Shown here piece after piece: positions 35,346-43,325 of a stretch of DNA of 64,000 nucleotides. Source of the DNA: Rhizobium sp. ICMP 5592 (GTDB taxonomy: Bacteria > Pseudomonadota > Alphaproteobacteria > Rhizobiales > Rhizobiaceae); the NCBI RefSeq assembly GCF_009498525.1, contig NZ_QSNT01000001.1:124001-188000 (forward strand), written 5' to 3'. The notes beneath the pieces were generated by a model. The model was not told the origin of the DNA. It did no database searches and saw nothing but the letters and a program-made list of their open reading frames with translations. How positions within the stretch are numbered: the first letter of the stretch is position 1; each line of letters opens with the position of its first letter. The position numbers were made by a program, and so were the translations under genes.

Positions 35346-36353
35346 TCATAGCCCTCCTTTTTTTCTCTTCGGCGAATAGGTAAGCGCCATCTGACGGAAG
35401 GTATTGTTCATGAGAACAGCGAGCAGAAGCATCACGCCGATGATCAGGCTCGACCAGTTGCGATCGAAGGAGGTGAAATAGATGCCCTGGTTGACCACGG
35501 CGAAGGTGATGGTGCCGAAGAAGATTCCGATCACCGAGCCGAAGCCTCCGGTCAGCAGCACACCGCCGACGACGACCGAGATGATCGCGTTGAAGATGAA
35601 GGTCATGCCGCCCGACACCTGGGCCGAATTGAACAGGATGGCCTGACACATGCCGACGAACGAGGCGCCGGTTGCCGACAGGACGAAGAGGACCACGGTC
35701 AGCCTGGTTGTCGGAATGCCGGCATTGCGCGCGCTGATCCTGTCGCCTCCCATGGCGAAAACCCAGTTGCCATAGGGCGAATAGTGCATGAAGAAGACGA
35801 AGAGCGCCGTGATCGCCAGCCACCACAGGATGATCACCTGGAAGGAGCCGGCCAGGAATTGCCCGAAGACGAATTTGGCCCAGGGAGCAGCCGTCAGCGC
35901 CACGCTGGTCGTCCCGGTCACGAGAACCGAGAAGCCGAGCATCAGGCCCTGAACCGCGAAGAGCGTGCCAAGCGTCACGATCAGCGACGGAACGGCCGTC
36001 CGCACCACCAGCAGGCCGTTGACCAGTCCGACGACGATGCCGAAACCGATCGAACACAGCATCCCGATCCAGATCGGCAGTCCATAATGTCCCGACACCA
36101 CGGCGACGATCATGGATCCCGCCGGGATCATCGCGCCAATGGAAATGTCCAGATCGCCGGCGATCATCAGCAGCCCGATCGGGAGTGCGACGATGCCCAG
36201 ATTGGCGGCGACGTTGAGCCAGCTTGCCGCCCCCGCCGGCTCGAGGAATTTCGTGCTGCCGAAGACGACGAAGAACACGAGGACGCCGATGAGGCCGAGG
36301 AAAGCGCCTGCCTCCGGTCGGCGCAGGAGGCTGCCAAATGATAGGTTGTTCAT
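35346..36353 (-). CDS. Sugar ABC transporter permease (RbsC/FrcC type)
   Basis: 335 residues with about ten membrane spans and the class motifs LPIGLLMIAGDLDISIGAMI and ISVVVGGVLLTGGFGSVIGI. It is the channel of the same importer as its neighbours. The gap of 115 bp to the binding protein gene upstream is ordinary for such operons, where the binding protein is made in excess. Confidence 0.94.
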   Translation of the reverse strand: MNNLSFGSLLRRPEAGAFLGLIGVLVFFVVFGSTKFLEPAGAASWLNVAANLGIVALPIGLLMIAGDLDISIGAMIPAGSMIVAVVSGHYGLPIWIGMLCSIGFGIVVGLVNGLLVVRTAVPSLIVTLGTLFAVQGLMLGFSVLVTGTTSVALTAAPWAKFVFGQFLAGSFQVIILWWLAITALFVFFMHYSPYGNWVFAMGGDRISARNAGIPTTRLTVVLFVLSATGASFVGMCQAILFNSAQVSGGMTFIFNAIISVVVGGVLLTGGFGSVIGIFFGTITFAVVNQGIYFTSFDRNWSSLIIGVMLLLAVLMNNTFRQMALTYSPKRKKGGL

Positions 36354-36468
36354 GTACGTTACCCCAGTTTTGGGCGTGACTATGCAAACGCCGGATCAAG
36401 GATCCGATCGCTGGACTGAAAGCGTCCGGCCCGCGAAGAGCCACGGGCCGCACGTTGCCGATTGAGGA

Positions 36469-37452
36469 TCAGCGCACGCCCTTGCCGACGCCGGATAGCG
36501 TCGCTTCGATGTTCGAAGTATCGACGATCCCAGGCCCGGTCAGGACCGGGGCAGTTGGAAGGTTCGTGCCGTAATCGATGTGGGACGCAAGGAGCGTGAC
36601 CCCGAGCAGCGACTGCAGGTAGGGCTGCTGGTCGATGGCGAAGGTCTGTGAGCCGTCCTTGATCCTGGCGAGGCCCGAGCCGTTCAGGTCGAAGGTACCG
36701 TGCGCCACCTTGCCGGTCCTGCCTGCCTGCTTGATACCGCTCGCGCCCGCATCCGCGTCCGTCGCGCTGATGTTGATGATGCCATCGATCGAGTCATCCT
36801 GAAGCAGCGTCGCCTTGATCGCCTCGGCGATCGCTGTCTGGTCGCCGAAGCTTGTCGCCGGAAGCGGCAGCTGCTTACCCTTGCCGCCCTTGGCGACGAT
36901 GCCGTCGATAACACCCTTGCAACGGGCTTCCTGGTTGGCGGCGCCAGGCACGGTATTGACGCACAGAACGTTCTTGCTTCCCTTCGAAGCGAAATATTCG
37001 CCCCCCGCCTTGCCGGCCGTGTATTCGTCCGAGCCGACATAATTGATGGCACCGAGTTCCCGTGCCTTGTCGATACTGCCGGCGTTGATGAGAATGACCT
37101 TGATGCCGGCGGCGACGGCGGCCTTGATCGCTTCATCCTCAGCCTCCGGCACCCAATCGGGAACGGCGATACCGTTCACGCCCTGGCTGATGGCCGTCCG
37201 CACGAGCTGTGCTGCGTCCGGTCCGAGATTGTCGTAGGTCTGAAGCTGAAGGTAGGTGACGGATCCGCCGTTCTTCCCCACCACGAGAGAGGCATCGTCG
37301 AGCCCCTTCTTGATGCGGCTCCAGAATTCGTCGTCGGTCTTGCCGCCAATGACGGCGATATTCGCCGCCATGGCGGAAGATGCGGCAACGACACCGATTG
37401 CGAGTGCGGCACTCGTGAGCAGCCCATGCAGGGCGCGTCGTGAAAATTTCAT
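36469..37452 (-). CDS. Sugar ABC transporter substrate-binding protein
   Basis: 327 residues from the ATG at 37452, which follows GGGAGGAAATCAG and begins an arginine-containing signal peptide (MKFSRRALHGLLTSAALAIG, cleavage after SSAMA). The body is a type I binding fold with IAVIGGKTDDEFWSRIKKGL, INAGSIDKARELGAINYVGS and TFDLNGSGLARIKDGSQTFA. It is the first gene of the operon, downstream of a strong palindrome and divergent from a LacI-type gene. The ligand is unknown. Confidence 0.93.
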   Translation of the reverse strand: MKFSRRALHGLLTSAALAIGVVAASSAMAANIAVIGGKTDDEFWSRIKKGLDDASLVVGKNGGSVTYLQLQTYDNLGPDAAQLVRTAISQGVNGIAVPDWVPEAEDEAIKAAVAAGIKVILINAGSIDKARELGAINYVGSDEYTAGKAGGEYFASKGSKNVLCVNTVPGAANQEARCKGVIDGIVAKGGKGKQLPLPATSFGDQTAIAEAIKATLLQDDSIDGIINISATDADAGASGIKQAGRTGKVAHGTFDLNGSGLARIKDGSQTFAIDQQPYLQSLLGVTLLASHIDYGTNLPTAPVLTGPGIVDTSNIEATLSGVGKGVR

Positions 37453-37556
37453 CTGATTTCCTCCCAGCGATCTCGCCGTGGGATGTCTCCTCCACCCTCG
37501 GCGTCGCGGAAAAAGAACTAGCAGACACGGTATCGGCGCGGAATATACCTTGCACT

Positions 37557-37580
37557 GAAATGATATTTTTGTATCATTTC
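37557..37580. promoter_or_regulatory. 24-bp palindrome, probable LacI-family operator
   Basis: GAAATGATA-TTTTTG-TATCATTTC has perfect 9-bp arms. It lies in the 158-bp gap between the divergent binding-protein gene (start 37452) and the LacI-type gene (start 37611). A weaker repeat, ATGAG-N9-CTCAT at 37594-37612, overlaps the regulator start codon. The pair would let the LacI-type protein control both promoters. Confidence 0.6.
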
Positions 37581-37610
37581 GTCTCAAATCTAAATGAGAT
37601 ATTTTAGCTC

Positions 37611-38648
37611 ATGAAAAAACGCCCCACCATCGCCGTGCTGGCTGAACTGTCCGGCGTCAGCATCTCCACCGTGAACCGGATCATGGGAGGATCCGGATCG
37701 GTGCGGGCGGAAACGATCCAGAGGGTTCAGAACGCCGCGGAGGAGCTTGGCTTCTATGGGCTTGGCGTCATCGAGGGCCGCAAGCAGGAGGCCATTCCGA
37801 GCTATCGTTTCGGATTCCTGCTGCAGCAGTCGACCCGCGACCTCTACCGGCTGTTCGCCGCGAAGATCGTGGAGGCCGCCGCGCGACGTCACAACGAAAA
37901 GATCGAAGCGGTGATCGACTTCGTCGACGTGCTCGAGCCGCAGAACATTGCCGATCGGCTCGAAGCGCTCGGGAAGCGCTGCGACGCGATGGCAGTGGTG
38001 GCCGGAGACCATCCCCTGATCGGCCAGACAATCCAGTCGCTCAAATCTCGAGGCAAGCCCGTCGTTGCCTATATTACCGACCAGTCCGCCTCCGCACGCG
38101 CAGGCTACGTAGGCACGGACAACTGGAAGCTCGGGCGGACAGCCGCCTGGTTTCTCGCTCAAATGACACCGGATTCAGGGCGCCTCGCAGTATTCATCGG
38201 AAATCATCGCTATCAATGCCAGGACATATCCGACGCCAGCTTCCGATCCTACATCCGCGAACACGCGCCGCATCTCCAGGTCGACGATAGCCGGCCCACG
38301 CACGAGGAACCGCAAGAAGCCTATCGCATGGTCAGCGAACTCCTGTCCGAACTCGACGATCTCCGAGGCATCTTCATCATTGGCGGCGGCATATCCGGTG
38401 TCCTGCGCGCGGTTCGCGAGGCTCCCGAGAAGAAAAGCAGGAATGTCCGCATCATCTGCCGCGACATCGGCCCGGAAACGCGAAAGGGGCTCACCGAGGG
38501 CCTGATCACAGCCGCACTATGCCATCCACTCGAACAAACCTCCGACGCCCTGATCGCCACAATGCTCGCCGGTTTGGATAATCGCAGCAGCACGACGATC
38601 CTCCAGCGCGTAGTTCCCTTCGAGATCATCACGCCAGAGAGCATTTGA
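37611..38648 (+). CDS. LacI family transcriptional regulator
   Basis: 345 residues with an N-terminal LacI helix-turn-helix (IAVLAELSGVSISTVNRIMG) and a binding-protein-like sensor domain (YRFGFLLQQSTRDLYRLFAA to ITAALCHPLEQTSDALIATM). The N-terminus fits the family exactly, yet no ribosome site precedes the ATG, and an inverted repeat overlaps it, so translation may be leaderless or weak. It is divergent from the ABC/TIM-barrel/dehydrogenase operon and probably represses it. Confidence 0.92.
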   Translation: MKKRPTIAVLAELSGVSISTVNRIMGGSGSVRAETIQRVQNAAEELGFYGLGVIEGRKQEAIPSYRFGFLLQQSTRDLYRLFAAKIVEAAARRHNEKIEAVIDFVDVLEPQNIADRLEALGKRCDAMAVVAGDHPLIGQTIQSLKSRGKPVVAYITDQSASARAGYVGTDNWKLGRTAAWFLAQMTPDSGRLAVFIGNHRYQCQDISDASFRSYIREHAPHLQVDDSRPTHEEPQEAYRMVSELLSELDDLRGIFIIGGGISGVLRAVREAPEKKSRNVRIICRDIGPETRKGLTEGLITAALCHPLEQTSDALIATMLAGLDNRSSTTILQRVVPFEIITPESI

Positions 38649-39098
38649 ACCATCGATCAACCAGCCACGTCCACCGGCAAATCCCGTCACAGGCTCCCGG
38701 CTTACGATTGGTACGGGCACGCGGGAAAACATGCTCCATCCGCCATTGTTCGTTGGTGAAGCGCACATCATCAGTCCATTCAACTCAGTCGCGCAGCTGA
38801 CATTATCTACTTGATTTTATATAATAAAAAACTTCGCCTCTCTGCTGGCCTGGTCGAAAAATACCGCCCCTTTGGGCCATGGCTTCGAAACGGGATCGCT
38901 GGCCGCAAACGCCAGACTTTGGAAAGAGAAGTCGCCACAACAGAGCAGTGAAAATGCCGACAATCGATTTTCGGAATAAAACGCTGCAGATATCCGCCCT
39001 AGCTGGCTGGCTCGCACCGAAGCCCGGTAGTACCATCGACGCCGCTCGCAGGTTGCCCAACGACACTACGGCCTGACAATTCAAGGGAAGAGAAAACA
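38649..39098. other. Intergenic region without a convincing gene
   Basis: About 450 bases between the LacI-type gene and the cupin gene. On the minus strand near 38690-38790 one frame reads FTNEQWRMEHVFPRARTN, vaguely like a transposase N-terminus, but it is too short and isolated to call. A run of AT (38810-38835) may contain a promoter. Nothing else is recognised. Confidence 0.4.
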
Positions 39099-39605
39099 GT
39101 GACGCACGATCATGGCCATCACGACCACCATCCCGACGACGATCACCACCATCCTGTCGACCATTGGCGCGACAACGGCGTGAAGGTCATTCCGGGCAAT
39201 TCGCTCGATCCAAACACGGCACAAACGCCGGGCATGAACCGCGCGACGGCTATCAGCAAGGCCCGTGCCGGCGCCGAGAAGATCTGGGCCGGTACGGTGA
39301 CGATCCACGCCAATGCCAAGACCGGCGCTCATCATCACGGCGATCTCGAAAGCATCATCTACGTGGTCAAGGGCAGGGCCCGGATGCGCTGGGGTGATAA
39401 CCTCGAATTCGTTGCCGAAGCCGGTCCCGGCGATTTCATCTTCGTGCCGCCCTATGTGCCGCATCAGGAAATCAATGCCAGTCGCGACGAGACGCTGGAA
39501 TGCGTGCTGGTCCGCTCCGGTCAGGACCCCGTCGTGGTCAACCTCGATATCGAACCGGTGGAAAAGCCGGAAGAGGTGCTCTGGATCGATCCGATCCATA
39601 AATGA
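39099..39605 (+). CDS. Cupin-domain protein with histidine-rich N-terminus
   Basis: 168 residues from a GTG start, preceded by AAGGGAAGAG. Residues 3-22 are packed with His and Asp (nine His in HDHGHHDHHPDDDHHHPVDH), a likely metal-binding tail. The rest is a single cupin: motif 1 is AKTGAHHHGDLESIIYVVKG with the His/His/Glu ligands, and motif 2 is PGDFIFVPPYVPHQEIN with the last His. No enzyme activity can be assigned. It stands alone on the plus strand, facing a decayed aldolase gene. Confidence 0.88.
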   Translation: MTHDHGHHDHHPDDDHHHPVDHWRDNGVKVIPGNSLDPNTAQTPGMNRATAISKARAGAEKIWAGTVTIHANAKTGAHHHGDLESIIYVVKGRARMRWGDNLEFVAEAGPGDFIFVPPYVPHQEINASRDETLECVLVRSGQDPVVVNLDIEPVEKPEEVLWIDPIHK

Positions 39606-39625
39606 GGTCCCGATAATTTCCGGGC

Positions 39626-40052
39626 TCAGTCGAGCAGATCGGGTTCCGCCGCCACGATCCAGTCCCAAAGAGGTGGTATGTCGTGCGATATCATGATGGA
39701 CCGGCTTCGGTTTTCCAGCTGCTTCCGCGAGCAGTTGCGTGCGCGCAGCATTGTCCATGGAGATGAACCATCATGCGGCGGTCTCCACGGTCGGACCGAC
39801 CGTCAGCAAGCCGTGGTTCTGAAGGATAATGGCTTTCTTGCTTCCCAGCGAGTTGATCCAAAACTGATCGGGAAATTCCGGGCGCCCACCGTGACATGGT
39901 CAGCCAAACCCTGATCGAAGCCATAGCGGGCAAACAGGCGGAAGGTGGCGGCAGGACGCTGCTTGCGATGCAGGCGCTCTTCCTCGAGAGACGGAGACGC
40001 CCCCCCGTTCGATCAGCTTGAATTTCTTCGGATGCTCCTCATGCTTTGTCAT
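39626..40052 (-). pseudogene. Remnant of a class II aldolase/adducin family gene
   Basis: Reading the minus strand from an ATG at 40052 gives pieces of a class II (fuculose-phosphate-like) aldolase in different frames. The first is MTKHEEHPKKFKLIERGGVS; after a frameshift near 39998 comes LEEERLHRKQRPAATFRLFA; a further shift gives PEFPDQFWINSLGSK. This joins directly to AIILQNHGLLTVGPTVE and FISMDNAARTQLLAEAAGKP, with an in-frame TGA between them, and the end DWIVAAEPDLLD-stop lies in yet another frame. The middle, about 100 residues with the zinc His ligands, is deleted. The gene is dead. It follows a 2-hydroxyacid dehydrogenase gene by 11 bp and was probably its operon partner. Confidence 0.85.
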
Positions 40053-40063
40053 GATGTTATCCT

Positions 40064-41125
40064 TCAATAGCGCGTTAGAGGATCGACGACGTCGGAGAGC
40101 GGCTGGCCGCGAACATAGGCATCGAGATTGGCAATGATCCGATCCGTCAGCCGTTGAGCATTGCGTGTTCCGGACCAGGAAATATGCGGGGTGATCAGTA
40201 CCTTGGGATGCCGATAAAGCGGGTGGTCCGCCGGCAGCGGCTCCGGATCGGTGACGTCGAGCGTCGCGCCGGCGATGGTCGATCCGTCGAGGGCGGCCAG
40301 CAGTGCTTCCTGATCGATCAGCCCGCCGCGCGCCACATTGATGATATGCTGCCCCGGCTTTGCCACCGACAAGATCCGTGCATCGAGGATGTGACGGGTC
40401 TGCGGCGTGAACGGAGCAGCCAACACGAGATGATCGGAGTCGGCGACAAGTTCTTCCAGCCCGCTCAAAAAGCGTACGCCATCCTGCGTTCCGAACGAAC
40501 TCGTTCGCCGGACGGCAAGAACCTCCGTGCCGAAGGCATTTGCACGAGCAGCGACCGCCTTGCCAATCGCACCGAAGCCGAAGAGACCTATTGTCTTGCC
40601 TTCGAGCGTGCCAGTCGCCAATTGCGTATATTGTTCCGGCGTATGGATGGCCAGCTGTCGTAGGCGCTTTTCATGTTCGAGGATCGCCGCGAAGACATAC
40701 TCGGCGATCGGATTGGCAGTGATGCCACGCCCGCAGCTCACCTTAGGTCCGTCCGCAGCCACGAACCAATCCGGATAAAAGTCGATGCCGGCCGAGGCGA
40801 CTTGAATCCAGCGCAGATCGTTCGGCCATTCCGGCGGACGAACGCGGGGCGCGGCTTTCCAGCCCGGCCCCGGACGTGTCAGGAGAACATCGACGCCCTT
40901 CGGAATGTCCCATGCCCTGTCCTCGCCGTATCCGGGCACGACGACGGGTTGCGACCAGTGCGCGCCGAGCACATTATCAAACTCCGCGCCCAATTGGTTG
41001 AGCACCACGGGACGACGGATCGAAGCGTTACCGGGTACCGCGTTTCTGGTGTCTACGTTCACGGTGGATTCCTCAGATTGTCTTGAGCGGCGGGCCGTTG
41101 AACCATCAACATCGAGCGACGCCAT
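40064..41125 (-). CDS. D-isomer-specific 2-hydroxyacid dehydrogenase
   Basis: 353 residues. The NAD-binding part has TIGLFGFGAIGKAVAARANA, the catalytic Arg is in QHIINVARGGLIDQEALLAA, the Glu in VTDPEPLPADHPLY, and the His in KVLITPHISWSG. The N-terminus is about 30 residues longer than usual, but AGGAG sits correctly before the ATG at 41125. It reduces or oxidises a 2-hydroxy/2-oxo acid. Its former partner appears to be the broken class II aldolase immediately downstream. Confidence 0.9.
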   Translation of the reverse strand: MASLDVDGSTARRSRQSEESTVNVDTRNAVPGNASIRRPVVLNQLGAEFDNVLGAHWSQPVVVPGYGEDRAWDIPKGVDVLLTRPGPGWKAAPRVRPPEWPNDLRWIQVASAGIDFYPDWFVAADGPKVSCGRGITANPIAEYVFAAILEHEKRLRQLAIHTPEQYTQLATGTLEGKTIGLFGFGAIGKAVAARANAFGTEVLAVRRTSSFGTQDGVRFLSGLEELVADSDHLVLAAPFTPQTRHILDARILSVAKPGQHIINVARGGLIDQEALLAALDGSTIAGATLDVTDPEPLPADHPLYRHPKVLITPHISWSGTRNAQRLTDRIIANLDAYVRGQPLSDVVDPLTRY

Positions 41126-41162
41126 CTCCGCTCCTAAGCGGTTGCTATTGCCTGCATAATCG

Positions 41163-41177
41163 ATCTAAACTATAGAT
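41163..41177. promoter_or_regulatory. Inverted repeat upstream of the 2-hydroxyacid dehydrogenase gene
   Basis: ATCTA-AACTA-TAGAT lies 38 bases upstream of the gene start, in a short AT-rich stretch, with outer arms ATAATC and GATTAT offset around it. A regulator site is plausible; no regulator gene is adjacent. Confidence 0.35.
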
Positions 41178-41413
41178 TATACAGGCATATAAATTGCCAA
41201 ACAGCAGATGTCGGAGATTGATTTTTTGGATAGCCTGCAAAGGGCAGCATCATGTTTCAGCAAGAACTGGCGGTCCTGCACCATCGTCGATAGCGATGAC
41301 GAAAGCTGGATAATGCGGATGACAATCAATCGCCCCGAGAAACCCAGGACGGAGTCCATCTGAAGCATATTGCCGACACCTGGAAGCAGAAGTCAGAATG
41401 AGGAAACACACCC

Positions 41414-42442
41414 ATGGCAAGCCAGCCCGTCTCCACCCGCATCGTCCTTGCGTCGCGCCCATCCGGAACACCGACGGCGGCGAACTTCCGGCTCGAGCAG
41501 GAGCCAGTCCGGGATCTGGCCGAAGGCGAGGTTCTTCTCCAGATCCTCTATCTTTCCCTTGACCCCTACATGCGTGGCCGCATGGACGATGCGAAATCCT
41601 ATGCCAAGCCGGTCGACATCGGCGGCGTGATGGAAGGGGGCACGGTCGCAAGGGTCGCGCGCAGCCGCAACACGGCGTTCAATCCCGGGGATATCGTTCT
41701 CTCGCATTCCGGCTGGCAAAGCTACGCGATTTCCGACGGCACTGCCTTGCGCAAGCTCGATCCGGAGGTGGCACCGATCACGACGGCGCTCGGCATTCTG
41801 GGAATGACCGGTTTCACCGCCTATTCCGGACTTCGCAATATCGGCAAACCCAAAGCCGGCGAAACACTTGTCGTTGCCGCGGCAAGCGGTGCGGTCGGCT
41901 CCGCCGTCGGCCAGATGGCAAAGATTTTCGGGGCACGGGTGGTCGGGATCGCGGGTGGACCGGAGAAATGCGACTACATACGCGACGAGCTTGGCTTCGA
42001 TGCCGTAGTAGACCATCATTCGAGCGATTTCCCCGCACAGCTCGCGGACGCCTGCCCGAAGGGAGTCGATGTCTATTTCGAGAATGTCGGCGGCCATGTC
42101 TGGAGCGCGGTGTTTCCATTGCTGAACGACTTCGCACGCGTCCCGGTTTGCGGGTTGATCGCGCATTATAACGAAGGCTCCGCAGTCTCGAGCGGACAGG
42201 ATCAGCTCCCGGCCGTGATGCGCGCCATCCTGCGCAAAAGCCTCACCATACGGGGCTTCATACAACGCGAATTCGCCGACCAGCGTCCAGACTTCTATCG
42301 CGAAGCCGGGACATGGATTTCCGAAGGCCGGCTCAAGTACAAGGAAGATATCGTCGACGGACTTGAAAACGCTCCCGAGGCCTTTCTTGGCCTTCTGGAA
42401 GGAAGGAATTTCGGAAAGCTGATCGTGCGCGTCGCGTCCTGA
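41414..42442 (+). CDS. NADPH-dependent oxidoreductase of the MDR (CurA-like) family
   Basis: 342 residues of the zinc-free medium-chain reductase family that includes curcumin reductase CurA and 2-alkenal reductases. Signatures are LYLSLDPYMRGRM near residue 50, the nucleotide loop LVVAAASGAVGSAVGQMAK, the NADPH-phosphate region VGIAGGPEKCDYIRDELGFD, and the family marker VDVYFENVGG. It probably reduces activated C=C bonds of enones or alkenals. It is a single gene with no operon partner. Confidence 0.92.
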   Translation: MASQPVSTRIVLASRPSGTPTAANFRLEQEPVRDLAEGEVLLQILYLSLDPYMRGRMDDAKSYAKPVDIGGVMEGGTVARVARSRNTAFNPGDIVLSHSGWQSYAISDGTALRKLDPEVAPITTALGILGMTGFTAYSGLRNIGKPKAGETLVVAAASGAVGSAVGQMAKIFGARVVGIAGGPEKCDYIRDELGFDAVVDHHSSDFPAQLADACPKGVDVYFENVGGHVWSAVFPLLNDFARVPVCGLIAHYNEGSAVSSGQDQLPAVMRAILRKSLTIRGFIQREFADQRPDFYREAGTWISEGRLKYKEDIVDGLENAPEAFLGLLEGRNFGKLIVRVAS

Positions 42443-42456
42443 GTGGCAACATACGC

Positions 42457-43224
42457 TTACCGCTCGAACATGCCGGTGTCCCGTACCGATGGGGTACTGG
42501 CGGATACTGGATGCTCGGGTCTTAACCTATCGAGGTTATGGATGGCTCTGATCTCGCAGGCGACGAGTTTCTGAAGCTGCCACAGGTTCCGGTCGCGAAT
42601 GCCCCATTCCTCCAAGTGCTTCACTGTCAGGTACAGATATTCGGCGCAGGAGCCCATGTGGCCGCATGCCCTGGCAAGCACATGCGCGACCGTCTCCAAC
42701 GGCAGTTTGCGGGAAACGCGCTTGCCCCTCGGCCCTGCCCAGAAGACCAGGGCGCGCACCGGCCCTTGCCTTGTCTCGACCGGAATCCAACGAACGGTCG
42801 AAATATCTTCGAGCGCGCCGACTTCCCGGCGGATCATCCGGCGAATCTGACCAAGGCGATCCTCATCGGCCAGCCTGAAAACGATGCCATTGCAGCTCCC
42901 GCCGCGATCGAGCGCCATCATCAGACCGGGCTGTGTTCGCGTTCCGCGCCAGCGCGTCATTTGGAGGCAGAAGGATCGATGCCAGCCTCGCGCAGAACCC
43001 TGGCGTGACTCGACAGCATCAAAGTCCGGTTTCCATATCAATGATCCATAAGCAAAGACCCACAACGGGGTGCCTTCGGATTCATGAAGGAGCCGCCTCG
43101 CCAAGGCCTCTATCTCGTCTTCCCTGAGGGGAATGCGGTAAGGCTCCGGGCCGGGATCGACCTCAGTTCGAAAACTGAGCGAAACCAACTCATCCGTCAA
43201 AATCATCTTTGATCTATTGGACAT
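42457..43224 (-). CDS. ChaC-type gamma-glutamylcyclotransferase
   Basis: 255 residues. The ChaC signature VFAYGSLIWKPDFDA binds the gamma-glutamyl group, followed by RGTRTQPGLMMALDRGGSCN and a downstream Arg/Glu-rich block (RRMIRREVGALEDI) where the catalytic Glu is expected. ChaC enzymes split gamma-glutamyl peptides such as glutathione, releasing 5-oxoproline. An in-frame ATG at 43206 is an alternative start. It lies about 100 bp downstream of the sulfur-type monooxygenase operon on the same strand, so thiol recycling may be linked to that operon. Confidence 0.88.
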   Translation of the reverse strand: MSNRSKMILTDELVSLSFRTEVDPGPEPYRIPLREDEIEALARRLLHESEGTPLWVFAYGSLIWKPDFDAVESRQGSARGWHRSFCLQMTRWRGTRTQPGLMMALDRGGSCNGIVFRLADEDRLGQIRRMIRREVGALEDISTVRWIPVETRQGPVRALVFWAGPRGKRVSRKLPLETVAHVLARACGHMGSCAEYLYLTVKHLEEWGIRDRNLWQLQKLVACEIRAIHNLDRLRPEHPVSASTPSVRDTGMFER

Positions 43225-43325
43225 TGAAAGCTCGTCCTGTCGGATTTCGTTTCCTTATCACTATCGGACCTTCATCATGATCGATGCCTGGGAGGCCGTT
43301 CGAAACACCCGGACGTTTGCAACCC

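Noticed and set aside
38649..38800. Transposase remnant suggested by FTNEQWRMEHVFPRARTN on the minus strand
   Set aside because: Too short, no terminal inverted repeats or target duplication, and no further transposase motifs nearby.
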